This document shows positions 7,902 through 17,061 of a stretch of DNA of 64,000 nt, piece by piece. Under the pieces are notes generated by a model, which did no database searches, was not told where the DNA came from, and was given only the letters and a program-made list of their open reading frames with translations. The stretch lies in the NCBI RefSeq assembly GCF_002278035.1, contig NZ_CP022605.1:496001-560000 (forward strand). The letters are read 5' to 3'. Within the stretch, counting starts at the first letter, position 1. Every line of letters begins with the position of its first letter. The stretch comes from Ochrobactrum quorumnocens. Lineage in GTDB: Bacteria; Pseudomonadota; Alphaproteobacteria; Rhizobiales; Rhizobiaceae. Both the position numbers and the translations under genes were made by a program.

Positions 7902-10394
7902 CCGGCTGCCACCTGCCTTCATCGCCATACCATCGATGTGCAGGTAGTTCATGGGACGTAGCGGAGCTGACTGCGAAGCTCGCATTGGGCGTAGCATACC
8001 TTTATAGCATAACTCATTGCAGAAGCTGACGATTTCTTCAAAACAACGTCGATGCTCGAATAGGTACAAACCCCGGTCTAACTCTGGATACGGGTGGAAC
8101 TGACAGGCTGATTGCGCAAGTCGCATTGTACTGCCAGTTCGAGATGTTAGACCAACGTTTTCGAGAGCCTGCAAAGCGTCTGGCCCAACACCAGGTGGGA
8201 GGAGGCCTGCTTCAATAAGGTTACCGGTATCCACCGCAGCAGTTAGCGACGAAATGGGCTCAATCTGTTGGGTGTCGCCAATCACCAGCGCCCGCTTTGC
8301 AAGTGAGAAAGATGGGCCTGCCACCTCTGGCAAAACCTGCCCCGCCTCGTCCACGATGAGCAGATCAATGTGATTAAACAGATACTCCTGACGCCAACTT
8401 CCCGAAGAGTTGTCCCGGCAGATCATTTTCTTGGGGAGAGTAGCAAATGTCGATACAGCGCATGGCGTCAGCATCATTCGGCGGAGCCACATGGCTTCAA
8501 CAATGTTGCGATCTTCCCGACCACGCCAGTCCCGTTGCAACCGTTGTATATCCGGCAGCGCCTTTTCCATCTCCTGGATCCAGCGGCCTTCCCAGTAATG
8601 TGTGGCGAGAAGAAAGAGTTGAAATCGAACAGACACGTCGGCGGCACTGTCCACCTCCAACAGACTTACCTCATCTGTGGCGTTTGGAACGTATATCTTG
8701 GCCAAATTGCGCCAGTCCTCTTGCCGAACCAGCAGTTCTGCAAGGCTCGTCTCGGCACTATCATAGGCTTTGGCGGCCTTTTCTGCCTTTGCCACGAAGT
8801 TATTGGAGTGTTCCTTAACTCCTCTGTCAATTGTGTCGATCCGACTATCTGACAAAAGACTATCAGGAGCCCCCGCTTGCCGGAGAAAAAGACGAGCACG
8901 TAAGACACGTTTTTTCTCAACGGGAGGCAGAAAACTGAACAGTGAGAGCAGCATAGGCTCAGCTGCAAGCCAGCTTTCCCATTTGTGCAAAAGTGCAACT
9001 GCCTCGACCTTTTGCATATTGCTGAGCTGCAAAGCCTCCCTGATATTGGCAACTGCTGCTTGCGGCTCTTGACCCAAAAGTTGACACGTGGCTTCTTCTG
9101 CTGTGCGACATTTTAAATGCGTGTCATCTATATGAGTGAGCTTTGCAGCTTCTTCCGACAATAGTTCATGCAAAGCTTCAATCACGGAGGCCACAGTCAC
9201 GTGTGTGAGGTGTGGAAACGCGTTACGCGCTGCCACCAAATAAGCTGCTCGCGCTTCACTCAGATATTCTGCTGTTTCGAGCTTTTGGAAGAAGCTTGCT
9301 GTCTGATATTTGGCTGAAGCCTCCTTCTCCTTGCTGTCGGCGGGCAGATAAATCCCAAAACTTTTGACATCTGGTAGCCACCGTCCCGCGAAGGGCCCTT
9401 CTCCTTGCGCAAAGTCCTTACCAAAAGCATCTATGATATTGGTCACAGCCTGATTGTTGGTGGAGGCCGCCACGATGAGTGGTGGATCAGCGCGCGCCAA
9501 AGCGGCACGCACCCATTCCCCCGCAATCGCCGACAGGAGCATAGTCGTCTTACCCGTGCCGGGTGGCCCGTTCACAGCAAGAATGTCCCCCTCTTTGCTT
9601 GTCACAAGATGAGCAAGCGCATCGCGCTGACGATCCGCGACGGGGTGCTCATCGTTAGAATGACCAAGACGCTCCGCCAATGGAAACGGTGATTGGCGGG
9701 AAGGCTCCGTATCGCGCGGTACCCGTCGTGCGAAATTTGCGAGAAGCGGTGTCCTAGGCATTTTGCTGATCAAAGTGTCGCTCAAGGCCAATATCTGTCG
9801 TACCGTCTCCGGTGCTGTTGTGGCAGGTCTTAACAGTCCATAGCCTACGACTTGATATTCGGGGTGCGTGGCAGGCCAGTCAGCACAGACATCCTTCATC
9901 AACTTCCGCCAATGGTCCTGATAATGTCCCCAGAGGTTCGGGGTCTCCTCTTTTCCGGTGAACGGATCATTAGTCAGTGCAAAATCGAGATCAGTAACGT
10001 TGCCGATCGAGAACGTGCCGCGCGCAAGAGGTTCGAGAACATCACGGGCAACAACGCTGTTTTGGGGTATAATCCGTCCTTCACGCGTCACCTCGGCAGC
10101 TGTTATGATCGGTGTGATATCGACAGGAAGATCATCACCGCGAGCACGGGTGTGCCGAAGCTGCCGTCGAACATGAAGTGGCCGATAACTGACCGCTATA
10201 CGAAGCACATGTTCAGGCACCCTATCAAAGAGAAAATCGAGTGCCTTTTGTTCCAGTATTCCCGTTTCTGCTTCCTCACGGGACAGTTTGTGGAATTCTT
10301 CCACTTGCTTGCCAGTCAGGCAGGCATCTCCAATCACACTGTCAGCAACCGATGAACGCCAGTATTTCAAAATAGATAGAAAAGAATTCGTCAT
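7887..10394 (-). pseudogene. Superfamily 1 (DNA2/NAM7-like) helicase, 3'-truncated by IS6
   Basis: ATP-dependent nucleic-acid helicase-like protein, 835 residues as it stands. After an unrecognised N-terminal domain come Walker A VNGPPGTGKTTML (about residue 276) and, after a long helical insert, motif II LLIVDEAGQ. Then come motif III LVIGDTQQIEPI and the motif LFEHRRCFEEIV. The chain stops soon after, at LHIDGMAMKAGGSRAPLR. The C-terminal motifs V and VI (VHKFQG-like and ALTRAK-like) expected after this point are absent, and the last codons lie at the IS6 end. The start at 10394 has TGAGG eight bases upstream; a longer frame to 10439 lacks one. A role in DNA repair or phage defence is possible but unproven. 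Confidence 0.75.
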
Positions 10395-10439
10395 AAAATA
10401 CCTCAGTTGATGCCGAGCATTCTTTTCGCCATTTTTCAA

Positions 10440-10880
10440 CGATGGTCAATGGAGAATGCGGTGTGATTTCCATCAGAAAATCACCTATATCGCCGCCTTA
10501 TGAAAGCTGCCCGCGACCCTTCAGAATAACGGAGATAGCTCGGTCTGGTCTGACCCTGATTCAGTGGAGAGGTTGTGTCACTGTTTTCTTGTTATAGCTT
10601 CAAATATGATTGGCGTTTTAGGGTCGAAAGCTGACCTACATGAATCCTTAGACGAATGACTGAAACGAAGGCGCATAGTCAGTGTCAACAGCTCTGATGA
10701 CCAAAAAAGCCCCCGCTTCTCTCTCGTCAGCAATGCGGCTCTCGTTTTTCTTGAAGGATTTGCACCGCCGATCCTGCTATTGATATGCGCTGATTGCCAG
10801 TCTAAATTCCCACATCATTGTCTATATATTAGAGAGCCAATCTCTTTTTCCGCGTCTGAAACCCTCGGGCAATCATAATG
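10440..10880. other. Non-coding gap
   Basis: About 440 bases without a supported gene. It contains one copy of the CTGATTGCCAGTC motif (10790-10802) that recurs at other module junctions in the window. Nothing else was recognised. Confidence 0.5.
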
Positions 10881-11351
10881 TCAGTTCAGCGGTAATACGT
10901 TCGAACGCTTAACCTGGCCCAAGGCGAAACTGGTTTCGATGGATGCTATATTGTCGAGCCGGGTCAGCTTGTCCTTGATGAAACGCTCATAGGCCTCAAG
11001 GTCCGCCGCAACGATTCGCATGAGGTAATCGCGCTGGCCTGTCATAAGGTAGCAATCCAGCACTTCCGGCCAGCGTGAAACGGTTTCCTCGAAACGGTCG
11101 AGATCTTCCTCACGCTGGCGCTCAAGCTTGATTGATGCAAAAGCGTTGACGGGAAGACCAACCCGCTTCTGGTCAACAACAGCCGCATAGCCTTTGATGA
11201 TACCAGCCTTTTCCAGCATCCGCACCCGCCGGGCGCAAGGCGAGGGTGAAAGGCCAACCCTCTCCGCCAGATCGCCGATGGAAATCTTGCCATCGGTCTG
11301 CAAGCTGATGAGTATCTTGCGGTCAATCATGTCTAATTCGGAATCTGGCAT
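10881..11351 (-). CDS. Lrp/AsnC-family transcriptional regulator
   Basis: Amino-acid-responsive regulator of 156 residues. The N-terminal winged helix-turn-helix (LDMIDRKILISLQTDGKISIGDLAERVGLSPSPCARRVRMLEKAGII) is followed by an RAM/AsnC ligand-binding domain (VLDCYLMTGQRDYLMRIVAADLEAYERFI). It is divergent from the AceE-like gene, with 133 bases between the starts, and a 23-base dyad lies in that interval. This arrangement, with an Lrp protein facing an E1-type 2-oxoacid dehydrogenase, recalls the mdeR/mdeB layout of methionine catabolism in Pseudomonas. Control of the neighbour is inference. Confidence 0.92.
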   Translation of the reverse strand: MPDSELDMIDRKILISLQTDGKISIGDLAERVGLSPSPCARRVRMLEKAGIIKGYAAVVDQKRVGLPVNAFASIKLERQREEDLDRFEETVSRWPEVLDCYLMTGQRDYLMRIVAADLEAYERFIKDKLTRLDNIASIETSFALGQVKRSNVLPLN

Positions 11352-11372
11352 AAAACACCAATTGTTGCGATC

Positions 11373-11395
11373 ATATTGGTTATCAGAGCCAATAT
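11373..11395. promoter_or_regulatory. Dyad in Lrp/AceE-like divergent promoter
   Basis: Perfect inverted repeat ATATTGG (11373-11379) and CCAATAT (11389-11395) with a nine-base spacer. It is AT-rich and placed 22 bases upstream of the Lrp gene start and about 90 upstream of the AceE-like start. It is a good candidate operator for the Lrp-type protein. Confidence 0.6.
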
Positions 11396-11484
11396 ACTAG
11401 ATTTGTAAGGACAAATATAGTCGGTTCTACCTTCCGGAATATTCTAGCATTCCCCGAAGTCAACAGGCACCCGGGAGAGAGAAA

Positions 11485-13872
11485 GTGGCCGACCTGAACA
11501 TGCTCGAGGAATTGGAACGCAAGATACTGTGGCTCGCGACATGGATGATCCATAATGCCAATCATCTGCGCGATAACGGTGATGGCCTGAAGGTCGGCGG
11601 CCATCAGGCATCGTCCGCCTCGCTGGCGACGATCATGACAGCGCTGTATTTTCATGCGCTGCAGCCAGAAGACCGGGTTGCGGTGAAGCCCCATGCCAGC
11701 CCGATTTTCCACGCCATCCAGTATTTGTTCGGCAACCAGACACGCGAGAAAATGAAGAACTTTCGCGGCTACAAGGGCGTGCAATCCTATCCCTCACGCA
11801 CCAAGGATGTCGATGACGTGGATTTCTCCACCGGCTCGGTCGGTCTCGGCGTGGCACAAACGCTGTTTTCATCGCTTGTGCAGGATTACGTTCAGGCGAA
11901 GAATTGGAAAAACGCTGCTCCAGTAGGCAAGATGGTTGCCCTTGTTGGCGACGCCGAAATGGACGAAGGCAACATTTTCGAGGCGCTTCTTGAAGGCTGG
12001 AAGCACGGTGTGCGCAACACCTGGTGGGTGGTCGACTACAATCGCCAGAGCCTCGACGCCGTGGTGCGCGAAGGTCTTTGGGAGCGTTTCGAGACGATTT
12101 TCCGCAATTTCGGTTGGGATGTCGTTCTAATCAAGTACGGCACGCTGCAACAGGCGGCATTTGCCGAACCTGGCGGAGAAAAGCTGCGCGAGTGGATCGA
12201 TGCATGTCCGAACCAGGACTATTCGGCCTTGACCTTTCAGGGCGGTGCGGCCTGGCGCAAGCGGCTGATGGACGACCTGGGTGATCAGGGATCGGTGTCG
12301 AAACTGATAGAGCGTCACAGTAATGACGAGCTTGCGGCTCTGATGGCCAATCTCGGCGGCCATGACCTGGCAACGCTGCTCGGTGCTTTTGATGAGGCGC
12401 GCAAGCACGACCGTCCGGTATGCTTCATTACCTATACGATCAAGGGTTTTGGCCTGCCGCTGGCCGGCCACAAGGACAACCACGCCGGACTAATGACGCC
12501 GACCCAGGTGGAAGCGCTGCGCGAGACAATGAATGTGCGCACGGGACATGAATGGGACATGTTCGAGGGAATGAACATTCCGGAACAGGCGGTTCGCGAA
12601 TTTCTGAAAGCCGTGCCTTTTGTCCAGCGTGGCCGCCGTCGTTTTGACGCTGCCAGAATTGCCGTGCCGAAAAAGCTGGAATTCAACGCACAGTCCGCCA
12701 TGTCCACCCAGCAGGGTTTCGGTTTCGTCATGCACGAGATCGCCCGCTCCGATACGCTATTCGCTTCGCGCGTCGTTACCACTTCACCCGATGTCACAGT
12801 CTCGACCAATCTCGGCGCATGGGTCAACCGACGCGGCCTGTTCTCAAGGGAAACCATGGCCGATCTGTTCAAAACAGAGCGCATTCCCTCTACTTATAAC
12901 TGGGCCTTTTCGCCTGGCGGGCAGCATATGGAACTGGGTATTGCCGAAATGAACCTTTTCATCATGCTCTCGGCGCTTGGTCTTTCCCATTCGATTTTCG
13001 GAGAACAGCTGCTACCTATCGGCACGCTATACGACCCGTTCATCGAACGCGGCCTCGATGCGCTCAACCATGCCTGCTATCAGGATGCCCGCTTCATGCT
13101 CGTCGCCACGCCTGCGGGCGTGACGCTTGCGCCGGAAGGCGGGGCGCACCAGTCCATCGCCACGCCGCTGATTGGCATGGCGCAAGATGGTCTCGCCAGT
13201 TTCGAGCCTGCCTTTGTGGATGAACTTGCAGTGATAATGCGCTGGGGGTTCGAACACATGCAGCTCTCCGGCGAGGCGGCGGCGGACAATACGACCTGGC
13301 TTCGTGACGAAAATGGCGGCTCCACCTATCTGCGCCTGTCGACGCGTACCATCGACCAGCCGAAGCGGCAGATGACACCGCAGCTTGAACAGGACATCGT
13401 CAACGGTGCCTACTGGATGCGCAAACCCGGCCCCGCTGTCCAGGTAATTATTGCCTATACGGGTGCGGTAGCGCCCGAGGCGATAGAGGCAACCGGCCTG
13501 ATGAGCGAGGACCGTCGCGATATCGGGCTTCTGGCCATCACCTCCGCCGACAGGTTGAATGCGGGCTGGACCGCGGCGCAAACGGCGCGTGAGAATGGGC
13601 TTTCGCACGCGACCAGCCATATCGAACGCCTGTTGGCCGATGTTCCTTCCCATTGCGGTATCGTTACGGTCATCGATGGTCACCCGGCGACGCTTGGCTG
13701 GCTGGGTTCGGTTCACGGGCACCGCACCCGCTCGCTCGGGGTCGACCACTTTGGACAGACTGGTTCTATCGCCGAACTCTACCGCCATTACGGCATCGAT
13801 GCGCGCGGCATTATTTCCGCCGCCGAGTCGGTCACACCGGGCAAACCGATCAGGCGTTTCGGATTTGTCTGA
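11485..13872 (+). CDS. AceE-like thiamine-diphosphate 2-oxoacid dehydrogenase E1
   Basis: Large single-chain E1 component related to pyruvate dehydrogenase AceE/transketolase, 795 residues. It has a substrate/cofactor pocket (LKVGGHQASSASLATIMTALYFHAL), a thiamine-diphosphate motif beginning GDAEMDEGNIFEAL, and a later pyrimidine-binding half (ELGIAEMNLFIMLSALGLS). It is shorter than enterobacterial AceE (about 887 residues) and fits the MdeB-like group proposed to act on 2-oxobutyrate. The start is a GTG with GGGAGAGAG upstream. Lrp control from the divergent neighbour and a strong terminator after the gene suggest an independent transcription unit. No E2 or E3 partner is nearby. The substrate is inferred. 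Confidence 0.85.
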   Translation: MADLNMLEELERKILWLATWMIHNANHLRDNGDGLKVGGHQASSASLATIMTALYFHALQPEDRVAVKPHASPIFHAIQYLFGNQTREKMKNFRGYKGVQSYPSRTKDVDDVDFSTGSVGLGVAQTLFSSLVQDYVQAKNWKNAAPVGKMVALVGDAEMDEGNIFEALLEGWKHGVRNTWWVVDYNRQSLDAVVREGLWERFETIFRNFGWDVVLIKYGTLQQAAFAEPGGEKLREWIDACPNQDYSALTFQGGAAWRKRLMDDLGDQGSVSKLIERHSNDELAALMANLGGHDLATLLGAFDEARKHDRPVCFITYTIKGFGLPLAGHKDNHAGLMTPTQVEALRETMNVRTGHEWDMFEGMNIPEQAVREFLKAVPFVQRGRRRFDAARIAVPKKLEFNAQSAMSTQQGFGFVMHEIARSDTLFASRVVTTSPDVTVSTNLGAWVNRRGLFSRETMADLFKTERIPSTYNWAFSPGGQHMELGIAEMNLFIMLSALGLSHSIFGEQLLPIGTLYDPFIERGLDALNHACYQDARFMLVATPAGVTLAPEGGAHQSIATPLIGMAQDGLASFEPAFVDELAVIMRWGFEHMQLSGEAAADNTTWLRDENGGSTYLRLSTRTIDQPKRQMTPQLEQDIVNGAYWMRKPGPAVQVIIAYTGAVAPEAIEATGLMSEDRRDIGLLAITSADRLNAGWTAAQTARENGLSHATSHIERLLADVPSHCGIVTVIDGHPATLGWLGSVHGHRTRSLGVDHFGQTGSIAELYRHYGIDARGIISAAESVTPGKPIRRFGFV

Positions 13873-13907
13873 TCGCCGCCTTAAGCAGGGCCCGCCCCGA
13901 TTATTAG

Positions 13908-13930
13908 AACAGGCAGTCCTGCCTGTTTTT
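13908..13930 (+). terminator. Rho-independent terminator
   Basis: Stem AACAGGCAG / CTGCCTGTT with a two-base nominal loop, immediately followed by a T-run, 36 bases after the AceE-like stop codon. Confidence 0.85.
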
Positions 13931-14007
13931 CAAAAGAAAACTACTGATACCAGCACATTCGCGGCCCTAGCCTCTTTTCCTGAAGCCGACCGGTCGACTA
14001 TAGTCTT

Positions 14008-14784
14008 GTGATGAATATCGACCGGCTGAAAACCAAAGCGGCTTCGGAACTGGTTCTTGATGGTGTAGGCGCGCCCTATCAGCAGATCGAGAGAGCCATT
14101 CGCAGCAAGATACAGACTGGCGCATGGCCGCCTGGTTACCGGATTCCGCCCGAAGAGGAACTGGCGGTCAGCCTTGGTGTGTCAAGGGCTCCGCTCAACA
14201 AGGTGCTTAACAACCTTGCCAACGCAAAGATTATCGTGCGGCGGCGGCGGCTTGGCACTTTCGTCAGCGAACGGACAGATAATCATGCCGTGATCGGCAT
14301 TATCGATATTCGCAACAAGATCGAGCAATCCGGCAAGGAATACAGTTTTGAGCTCCTGAAACACGAGATCGTCAGTGCCGAAGACGCCTATGGTTGGCAA
14401 GAAGCCGTTCGCAACGAGCAGCTTTTGCGGCTGGAACTTGTTCACAAGGCAAATGGCGTGAATGAGGTTTTCGAGGAACGCTTCATACGCATTTCTGTCA
14501 TTCCAGAAGTCGAATTCCAGAAGTTCGATGCGGTGCTGCCCAACGAATGGCTGCTGGCGCGACTGCCCTGTACCCGGCTGGTCAATACGATCCGGGCCGC
14601 AAGCCCCGACCGCCGGATTGCAAAGGTGCTCGGTCTTACGCTGAACGAGCCGGTGCTGGTATCCGAGCGGCGCACCTGGGCGCATAATGATGCGCTGACG
14701 TGGGTCAAGCTGTCTTTTCCCGGCTATCGCAACGAGTTCGTCGGCGAATTCAGCCCTCTTGAACCCCTCGCAAATCTGGGCTGA
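14008..14784 (+). CDS. GntR-family regulator with UTRA domain (HutC-like)
   Basis: Transcription factor of 258 residues. The N-terminal GntR winged helix (PYQQIERAIRSKIQTGAWPPGYRIPPEEELAVSLGVSRAPLNKVLNNLANAKII) is followed by a UTRA effector domain ending in LVSERRTWAHNDALTWVKLSFPG. It starts at a GTG at 14008 or the adjacent ATG at 14011; no clear ribosome binding site is visible. It is 11 bases upstream of the M24 peptidase gene. Two TTGTAATTACAA palindromes in front of the opposite-strand ABC operon have the form bound by HutC-type regulators, so repression of that operon is likely. The effector is unknown. Confidence 0.9.
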   Translation: MMNIDRLKTKAASELVLDGVGAPYQQIERAIRSKIQTGAWPPGYRIPPEEELAVSLGVSRAPLNKVLNNLANAKIIVRRRRLGTFVSERTDNHAVIGIIDIRNKIEQSGKEYSFELLKHEIVSAEDAYGWQEAVRNEQLLRLELVHKANGVNEVFEERFIRISVIPEVEFQKFDAVLPNEWLLARLPCTRLVNTIRAASPDRRIAKVLGLTLNEPVLVSERRTWAHNDALTWVKLSFPGYRNEFVGEFSPLEPLANLG

Positions 14785-14795
14785 AGGTACATTAC

Positions 14796-15986
14796 ATGGT
14801 GAATGACATGGATGGAATTGCGGGCATGAGCGCGCTCTCGCGGGACCTTCGGGAGAAGTTTTTTCTTGAAGCGCCGCAAGAAGTGACGCTTGTCATATCC
14901 TCCGACCCGCTGAACAAGGCCTATCTGTCCGGCTATGTCAGCATGACGCATGACCTTGCGCCCGCCTACAGGTCGGCAGTTCTTGCCTCGCGCGATAATG
15001 TCTCGCTGGTGGTAAGTGCCGCCGATGCCGGTCCGGCTCGTAATTTTTTTGCGGATGCCAGCCACCTTTACCGTTATGGAGAGTTCTACTTCGAAACAAC
15101 CGATGATGCATTTTCGGAATTCCGCAAGGATACCCATGCCGGTTTTCAGGAAGCGTTTGCCCATGCCATTAGAGCACATCGATCTGCGGACGGCCTTGTA
15201 GGCGTGGATCGCTCAAATGACGATGTGGCCTGGGCGCTGTGCCGCGAAATTCTCGGAGAAAACAGGGTGCGGGATATCACACCGGATCTTGCTCGGACGC
15301 GCGCCACCAAGATTGAAGGCGAGGTGGTGCGCCTTCGCAGGGCAAGCCAGCTTGTCGAGGAGGGTTTTCGCCAAGTGGCGGAAATTGCCCGCCCCGGATT
15401 GACCGAACGCGATCTTGCTGCCGTAGTCACCCGTTCTATGGTCGCGGGGGGTGGTGTGCCGCGCTTCGTATCCGTAACCTCGGGCATCAGATCGGCGCTT
15501 GCCGATGCCTATCCGACTGACCGGAAAATGCTGGCTGGCGATATCCTGCGCATCGATGCCGGCTGCACGGTCGACGGATACTGGTCGGATATAGGGCGGA
15601 CATTCGTGTTTGGCGAACCCGATGCCCGACAGAGCAGGATTTACGAGGCGCTTCATGTCGGGCTCGAAGCGGAACTGGCGGCTGTTCGTGCCGGTATACA
15701 GGCCGATGCTCTGTTTGCAATCGCTATGGAAAGCGTTCGTTCGAGCGGCATTCCCCATTACCGGCGGCAGCATTGCGGGCATGGCATAGGGTTAAAATCT
15801 TATGACAATCCGACAATCAGAACTGGCGACACGACCTTGCTTCGGGAAGGAATGTGTCTGTGTCTCGAAACTCCCTATTACGAGATCGGCGTCGATGGAA
15901 TGATGGTAGAGGACATGATCCGGGTTACGACCACGGGCTATGAGCCGCTGACGACGATTTCACGCGAACTAGTCGTCATTTCCTGA
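14796..15986 (+). CDS. M24-family metallopeptidase (Xaa-Pro dipeptidase-like)
   Basis: Cytoplasmic creatinase/aminopeptidase-P-fold enzyme of 396 residues. All five metal ligands of the active peptidases are present: D254 (RIDAG), D265 (WSDIGRTF), H329 (CGHGIG), E358 (LETPYY) and E372 (MMVEDM). It probably cleaves a small peptide or amide bond. Ectoine hydrolases (DoeA/EutD) share this fold, but as I recall they lack the canonical metal set, so a true metallopeptidase is favoured here. It is co-oriented with the GntR gene and its 3' end meets the deacylase gene tail to tail, seven bases apart. Confidence 0.85.
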   Translation: MVNDMDGIAGMSALSRDLREKFFLEAPQEVTLVISSDPLNKAYLSGYVSMTHDLAPAYRSAVLASRDNVSLVVSAADAGPARNFFADASHLYRYGEFYFETTDDAFSEFRKDTHAGFQEAFAHAIRAHRSADGLVGVDRSNDDVAWALCREILGENRVRDITPDLARTRATKIEGEVVRLRRASQLVEEGFRQVAEIARPGLTERDLAAVVTRSMVAGGGVPRFVSVTSGIRSALADAYPTDRKMLAGDILRIDAGCTVDGYWSDIGRTFVFGEPDARQSRIYEALHVGLEAELAAVRAGIQADALFAIAMESVRSSGIPHYRRQHCGHGIGLKSYDNPTIRTGDTTLLREGMCLCLETPYYEIGVDGMMVEDMIRVTTTGYEPLTTISRELVVIS

Positions 15987-15993
15987 ACGCGAC

Positions 15994-17010
15994 TCACTGT
16001 TCCACAGGCGCGCACAGGCCGTATAAAGCGTCTCCGGCGGCGCTCAATGTCGGAAACCTGCGATAGACAACGATGCCATCGGCTGCGAAGCGAAGCTCCG
16101 TCGGCTCGTTGAACGGCAACCCAATGGGATGCAGAAACCCCGCCAGGTCACCCTTGCGCACAGTCGATCCAACCTGTTGCAACGGCTCGAAAAGACCATC
16201 CGATAGTGCATAGATTGATGTTTCGGGCGGCAGCATCCTGAGCATGCGGGTTGGCAGCTTTTCCGGCGCCAGAAGCTCGGGGACGACACCGAAGTCCCGC
16301 AGAACACGGCGTATTCCCGCTTCAGCCAGCGTTATGCCGCCTTGCGACAATCCGGGCCCACCGCCAAGCTCCGTGGTCAGGGCGGCAAGCCCATGCGCGG
16401 CAGCCGATGCGTAGAGCGTCGTTGCGCCGCCGCCGCCCCGGCCATCGGTGAGAATGGTGTTGGGCGCGGAGAAGCTGTCGAGCAATGCGGCAATGCGCTT
16501 TTCCTGCTTCGGCATACGCCCCCGATGTGCAAAGGCAACCGGCATATAATCCAGAGAGCTTCCGCCGGAGTGAAGATCCAGCACATAATCAGCCAGCGGA
16601 AAAAGAGCTGTGGTTACATAGTGGGCAATCATGCTTGTGGGCCCGCCATTTGCGATGCCTGGAAACAGCCGGTTGAGATTGCCGGAATCAAGCGGGGAAT
16701 TTCTGCACCCAGCAATAACTGCGGGGCGGTTCAGTTCAGGCAGTATGATGACGCGGCCCCTGACCTTCGTATCGCACAATGCGGCAGCAATTCTGCGGAG
16801 GGCAATCTGTCCCTCATATTCATCGCCATGAGTGCCCGCCGTGAGCAGAACCGTAGGACCTTCGCCGCCATTGATGCAGACCATGGGCACTGGAATCCAG
16901 CCATAGGCCGACGTATCGGATGAAAAAGGCACCCGGGCATAATCGCTCTGCACACCGCGCTGTTCGAAGTCAATTGTCGTCCAGACCTGGCTTTTCATCT
17001 TGCCTGTCAT
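15994..17010 (-). CDS. DoeB/EutE-like zinc deacylase (succinylglutamate desuccinylase/aspartoacylase family)
   Basis: M14-like zinc amidohydrolase of 338 residues. The zinc ligands H61 and E64 (AGTHGDEYEG) and H147 (LDLHSGG) are visible, with the family motif NLNRLFPG and a C-terminal biotinyl-lipoyl-like beta domain (GSTVRKGDLAGFLHPIG). It closely resembles DoeB, which removes the acetyl group from N-alpha-acetyl-diaminobutyrate in ectoine breakdown, but no ectoine hydrolase, DoeD or DoeC is present. It probably removes an acyl group from an amino-acid or diamino-acid product of the peptidases in this cluster. The start has GGGAG ten bases upstream. It is the last gene of the minus-strand operon. 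Confidence 0.82.
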   Translation of the reverse strand: MTGKMKSQVWTTIDFEQRGVQSDYARVPFSSDTSAYGWIPVPMVCINGGEGPTVLLTAGTHGDEYEGQIALRRIAAALCDTKVRGRVIILPELNRPAVIAGCRNSPLDSGNLNRLFPGIANGGPTSMIAHYVTTALFPLADYVLDLHSGGSSLDYMPVAFAHRGRMPKQEKRIAALLDSFSAPNTILTDGRGGGGATTLYASAAAHGLAALTTELGGGPGLSQGGITLAEAGIRRVLRDFGVVPELLAPEKLPTRMLRMLPPETSIYALSDGLFEPLQQVGSTVRKGDLAGFLHPIGLPFNEPTELRFAADGIVVYRRFPTLSAAGDALYGLCAPVEQ

Positions 17011-17061
17011 GCTGGCTCCCTTGTTTCTGCTTAATCAGTTCATCAGGTAAAAATATCCGGC

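Noticed and set aside
13027..13788. Open frame of 253 codons on the minus strand
   Set aside because: Antisense to the AceE-like gene in GC-rich DNA; no start context or family character.
14796..15986. M24 gene as ectoine hydrolase (DoeA/EutD)
   Set aside because: The full canonical set of metal ligands is present, whereas ectoine hydrolases, as I recall them, deviate from it; other ectoine genes are missing.
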